Positions 59,601 through 64,000 of a stretch of 64,000 nt of DNA are shown here, piece after piece. The first letter of the stretch is position 1. Each line of letters starts with the position of its first letter. This DNA is from Proteles cristata cristata (lineage: Eukaryota > Chordata > Mammalia > Carnivora > Hyaenidae), in contig JAESUZ010003181.1 in the NCBI GenBank assembly GCA_017311185.1, positions 1-64,000 of the forward strand, read 5' to 3'. A program made the translations under genes and the position numbers. The notes under the pieces were generated by a model. It was not told where the DNA came from. It saw only the letters and a list, made by a program, of their open reading frames with translations, and did no database searches.

Positions 59601-60290
59601 TATTTTAAAAAGAAGTATTCATAATAGCCAAAAAGTGGAAACAAACCAAACATCCATCAACTGAGGAATGAACAAACAAAATGTGATATATCTACAACAA
59701 GAGAGAATTACTCCATCATAAAAAGGAATGAAGTACTGATACATGCCACAACATGGATGAACCTTGAAAACATTGCTGTGAGGACATCAGTGAGGACACT
59801 GATGACAAAAAAAGTTACATATCATAAAAACCCTTCTATATAATATGTCCAGAAGAGATAAATCTACAGAGACAGAAACCAAAATGTAGTTGCTTAGGGC
59901 TGGTTGGGGGGGCAGGGAGAACGGAGTGGACAGGGATGGGAATGGGATAGAAGGGCAATGGCTAAAGGACACAATTTCTTCTGGAGGTTAAAAATGTTCT
60001 AGGGGTGCTGGGTGGCTCAGCTGGTTAAGTGTCTGACTTGGGTTCAGGTCATGACCTCATGGTTTGTGAGTTCGCGCCCTGCTTCAGAGCCTCCATATCC
60101 CTCTCTTTGTCCCTCCCTAGGCTCATGCATGCATGCTCCCCCCACTCCCCCCCCAAAAAAAAACTGACTGTAGAGATGATTGCATGTATCTGTGCACACT
60201 AAAAATCACTGACTGTATACTTTAAATGAATGAATCGTATAGCATGGGAGTTATATCTCAATAAAGCTATTTAAACAAAGGAAAGCAGTA
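59601..60290 (+). mobile_element. Older L1 3' end, plus orientation, with a SINE inside
   Basis: Begins in ORF2-end text (CATAATAGCCAAAAAGTGGA; GAATTACTCCATCATAAAAA) and runs to GTTATATCTCAATAAAGCTA. It repeats the ORF2-end segment already seen in the element to its left, so it is a separate insertion. Confidence 0.78.
60001..60166 (+). mobile_element. Carnivore SINE, shortened
   Basis: The head is GGGGTGCTGGGTGGCTCAGC. The tail is a C-run and A9 in place of the usual AAATAAA units. It is inside the older L1. Confidence 0.85.
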
Positions 60291-63200
60291 GTGGCTATAT
60301 TATCACCAAATAAATAGACTTCGAGGCAAAGAAAATTATCAAAGACAGAGTGAGAGAGATTACATAATGATCACAGGGTCACTTTAGCAAGACACAGTAA
60401 ACCTTAATGTGTATATGGCAAGCAACTGAGGTGCATACTATGTGACTCAAAACCAGACAGAATGGACAAGAGAAAGAGACAAAGGTACAGTCTCTCAACA
60501 ACTGACAGGCAGAAAATTACCAAGGTACAAAAGAAGTCAACCACAGCATTAACCAACAGGGTCTGATTGACATTTATAGAACATTCTACCCAACTAGAGC
60601 AGAATACACATTGTTTTCAAGTGTCCATGGAATATATATTAAAGGTAGACCATATCATGAGCCACAAAATAAACCTCAATATTTTTAAAAGAACTGAAAT
60701 CACAAAAAGTGTGTTCTCCAACCACAATGAAATCAGTAACAGAGAGATAACAGGAAAACTTCCAACACTTGGAAACTAAACAACATAGTTCTCAATAATC
60801 CATGGGTCAAAGAGGAAGTCTGAGGGGAAATTAAAAAACACACTGAAATGAATGAAAATACAACCTTATTAAAATTTGTGAGGCATAGCTAAAAGAGTAC
60901 TGAGAGAGGAATTTATAGCACTCCATGCTTAAATTAAAAAAGAAAAAGTTTCAAATTAATCACCTAAGCTCCCATCTCAAGTAACTAAAAAGAATGCCAT
61001 AAACCTGAAGCAAGCAGAAGCAAAGAAAATAAAAAGAGCAGAAATCAATGAAACAAAAAGCTAGTTCTTTAAAAAGATCAATAAAATTAACAAACCTTTA
61101 GTAAGAAGACTGACAGAGAAAAGAGAGAAGACCTAAATCACCAATATCAAGAGTGAAATGGGATATCACTATAGACCTTGAAGACTTCAAAAGGATAAAG
61201 ACTAGTGTGAACAATTTTACACATGTAAATTTGACAACTCAGATGAATTAGACCCAATTCCTCAAAATGTACAAACTAACACGACCCATTCATTATGAAA
61301 CAGATCATTTAAATAGTCCTGTAACTATTAAAGATAGTGTATTCATAATTTATAAACTCACTTCACCAGAAAATCTCCAAGCCTAGATGGTTTCACTGGA
61401 GAGTTCTACCAAATGTTTAAAAAAAGAACTAATACTGCTTCCACACAAACTCTTTCAGAAAATATAATACTTCCAAATTTATTTTCTAAGGCCAATATTA
61501 CAATAATACCCAAACCAGAGTAAGACATCACAAGAAAATTACAAATCAGCATTAATATACAGGGGAAATCCTATTAACAAAATATTAGTAAATAGAATTT
61601 AGCATTATAATAAAAAAATCATAAACTATGACCAAGTCAGGCTTATCCTACAGAAATAGTTGCTTTAATATTTGAACAGTTAATAGAATCTATTTTATTA
61701 ACAGGTTTAAGAAAAATCACATGATCATCTCAATACAGAACATGTATCTGACAAACTTCAACACCCATTCATGATAAAAAGTCTTAAAACTCTAGTAATA
61801 GAGGAACTTCTAAACTTGACAGAGACCACCTACAAAAATCTACACCTAAAATCACACTTGATGGTGATGGACAACACTTTCCCCTTAAGATGAGAAACAA
61901 GTATGTCCATTCTCACCATTACTACTCAACATAGTATGGGAAATCCTAGCCAAAGCAAAAAACAAAGAAAAGGAAAGTAATAGAAGTAAATATAATTAGG
62001 ACAAATTAATTTAGCAAGGTTACAAGATAGAAGACCAATACATGAAAATCAACTGTCTATATACTAACAATGAACGTATAAAAACTGAAATTAAAAATAC
62101 AATGACATCTACACTGCTCAAAAAATGGATGATACTTTTGTATAAATCTAATAAAGTATAGGACTTGTAAGCTGAAACCCACAAAATGGTAATGAAAGAT
62201 AACAAAGAATATTTAAAGACAAATGTCATATTCATCAACTGAAAGACTCAACATAGTAAAGATGGTCAATTCTCTCCAAATTAATATACAGATTTAACAT
62301 AATTCCTAATAAAATCCTAGCAAGATTTTTTGTAGACAGAGGCAGGATTATTCTTTTATTTTTTTAATTTTATTCATTTTGAGAGAGAGAAAGAGAGGGA
62401 GAGGGAGGGATGGAGTGGGGGAGGGAGAGAGAGAGCACATGTGCACGCAAATGGGGGAGGGGCAGAGAGACAGACAGAGAGAGAATCCTAAGCAGGCTCC
62501 ACACTGCCCGATCAAGAGCCTGATGTGGGGCTCAAGATCATGACTTGAGCCAAAGTCAGATGCTTAACCAACTGAGCCACCCAGGAGCCTCAGATGCAAG
62601 GCTCTAAAATACATTCTAAAATGTATATGGAAAGGCAAAGAAACAAGAGTAGCTAATTTTGTAAAAAGAGAAAATGGGAGGAATCATTCTACCACATTTA
62701 AAGACTTACTCCGTAACTATACGATCAAGAGCATATGGAATTAGTGGATCAACGGAAAGAATGGAGAACCCAAAATCAAGTGGAACCAACAAATGCACCA
62801 GTGGAAGCATAGCCAATTTATTTTGTTAACAAAAGAACAAAAGCTATTCAATGGAAGGAGGATAATCATTCCCCCAAATGGTGCTGGAGCCAACTAGATA
62901 TTCACAGGCCAAAACTGCACCTCAACCTACATCTCATACTTTATTCAAAAACTAATGTAGGATGGATCACATATTTAAATATATAAAACATACAACTAAA
63001 AATTTTGTAAGATCAGGCAGAGGAAAATCTTTGAAACCTATGACTCAGTGAGTGACTACGAGACATAACACCAATCCATAAACAACAAAGCACATATATG
63101 AAAGAAAAATAAATCAATAAATTGGAACTTACCAAAATTGAAACACTTTGGCTCTACAAAACATCCCAGTGAAAAGGATGTCTAGATGAGGAAAACACTA

Positions 63201-63950
63201 TAGGAAGATAGATGCAAGCCACATATCTGATAATAGCATTCATCTCTAAAATATATTTCAAAAACTCCCAAAGTGCAACAATTAAAAAAAACCAATCCAA
63301 TTAGAAATGGACAAAGACATGAATAGATACTTCACTGAAGAGGGTATACAGGTGGCAAAAAAAGCACATTGATGTTCAACACCACTAGCATAAAATTGGG
63401 ATATCACTACACGTGTATTTGAAGAGCTAAAATAAAAAAATAGTAATAGCACAAAATTCTGGCAAGTATACAGAGAAAGAGGATCTCTCAGACACTGCCC
63501 AGGTGGGAATGCAAACTGGTACAGTCAATCTGGAAAATGGTTGGCAGCTTCTTACAAAATTAAACATATGCTTACCACAAAATAGAAACAACAAAATTGT
63601 TTGAGCACAAGAGGTGATGCATAAACTGTGGTGCATCCGTAACACAGAATATTACTCAGCAATAAAAAAGAAGGTATTAATGTGCACCAGTGTTTCAAGA
63701 GCATTATGCTGAGTGAAAACAGCCAATCTCATCTGGTCACATGTTGTAGGATTCTATTTATATAGCATTCTCAAAACATCAAAATGATAGAAATGACCAA
63801 AACATTAGTAGTTGCCAGGGGTCAGTGGTGACAGAGGTGACTGTAAGAGAGACTATGAAAGAGGTCTTTGTGGCAATAGAATAATTCTGTATCCCAACTG
63901 CTGTATTGGCTACATGTACCTACACATGTGATAAAATGACACAGAAATAC
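60291..63950 (+). mobile_element. Long L1 ORF2 remnant, plus orientation, split by a SINE
   Basis: About 3.4 kb of L1 after removing the SINE at 62349-62591. It runs from the region before the reverse transcriptase (GACTTCGAGGCAAAGAAAAT; CAATAATCCATGGGTCAAAG) through ORF2 (GATCAATAAAATTAACAAAC; CATCTCAATACAG) to ORF2-end text (AACACAGAATATTACTCAGC). The reading frame is broken throughout by stops and small indels, so it is not active. It is antisense to FAM3C. Confidence 0.85.
62349..62591 (-). mobile_element. Carnivore SINE inside the L1 remnant
   Basis: A reversed copy with an expanded GA body (62381-62490) and head complement GAGCCACCCAGGAGCCTC. It interrupts L1 ORF2, so it is younger than that L1. 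Confidence 0.9.
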
Positions 63951-63966
63951 ATACACACACACACAC
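63947..63966 (+). repeat. Short CA microsatellite
   Basis: A CA run directly after the L1 remnant, near the window edge. Confidence 0.7.
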
Positions 63967-64000
63967 TGCACCAATGCCAATTTCCTGTTTTTGACAGTGT

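Noticed and set aside
55790..64000. Further 5' exons of FAM3C
   Set aside because: I looked for the segment with the first cysteines and the signal anchor on the minus strand and found none. The interval is mostly L1.
1..64000. CRISPR arrays, operons, integrases, or a new multi-gene system
   Set aside because: The window is mammalian nuclear DNA. The regularly spaced similar sequences are dispersed SINEs and microsatellites.

Overview
This is vertebrate nuclear DNA from a carnivoran mammal, most likely a feliform. Genes are split by long GT-AG introns, most of the DNA is repeat, and there is one clear CpG island. About two dozen tRNA-derived SINEs of the carnivore type (GGGCGCCTGGGTGGCT head, CT-rich body, AAATAAATAAA tail) lie on both strands, many with intact target-site duplications. 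I could not settle the family or species. Several copies belong to a near-identical variant that does not match the domestic-cat form I remember.

Two protein-coding genes are supported, arranged tail to tail. WNT16 is complete on the plus strand: four coding exons at 17548-17642, 17826-18067, 20359-20645 and 27705-28169, encoding a 362-residue secreted Wnt ligand with all 24 mature cysteines and the lipid-acceptor serine. Its first exons sit in a CpG island with two CCAAT boxes. FAM3C is on the minus strand and partial. Its last five coding exons (55722-55780, 53815-53865, 51793-51877, 40651-40777, 39466-39555) encode the C-terminal 137 residues; the 5' exons are beyond the right edge. The WNT16-FAM3C tail-to-tail order matches my knowledge of human 7q31.31.

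Layout: 1-16.9 kb is the WNT16 upstream flank, with no gene seen, SINE clusters at 10.7-14.4 kb and old L1, L2 and MIR pieces. 17-29.5 kb is WNT16, with a 320-base pure purine GGAA/GAA tract in intron 2. 29.5-38 kb is intergenic. 38-55.8 kb is the FAM3C 3' part. 55.8-64 kb is FAM3C intron filled mostly by L1 sequence.

The most notable object is a processed COX6C pseudogene (about 55025-55704) inside a FAM3C intron. Its target-site duplication starts at intron position +3 of a FAM3C 5' splice site, and a SINE later inserted into it. I saw no novel multi-gene system, CRISPR array, RNA gene outside the SINEs, or prokaryotic feature. Most open frames in the window are chance frames in repeats or GC-rich DNA.
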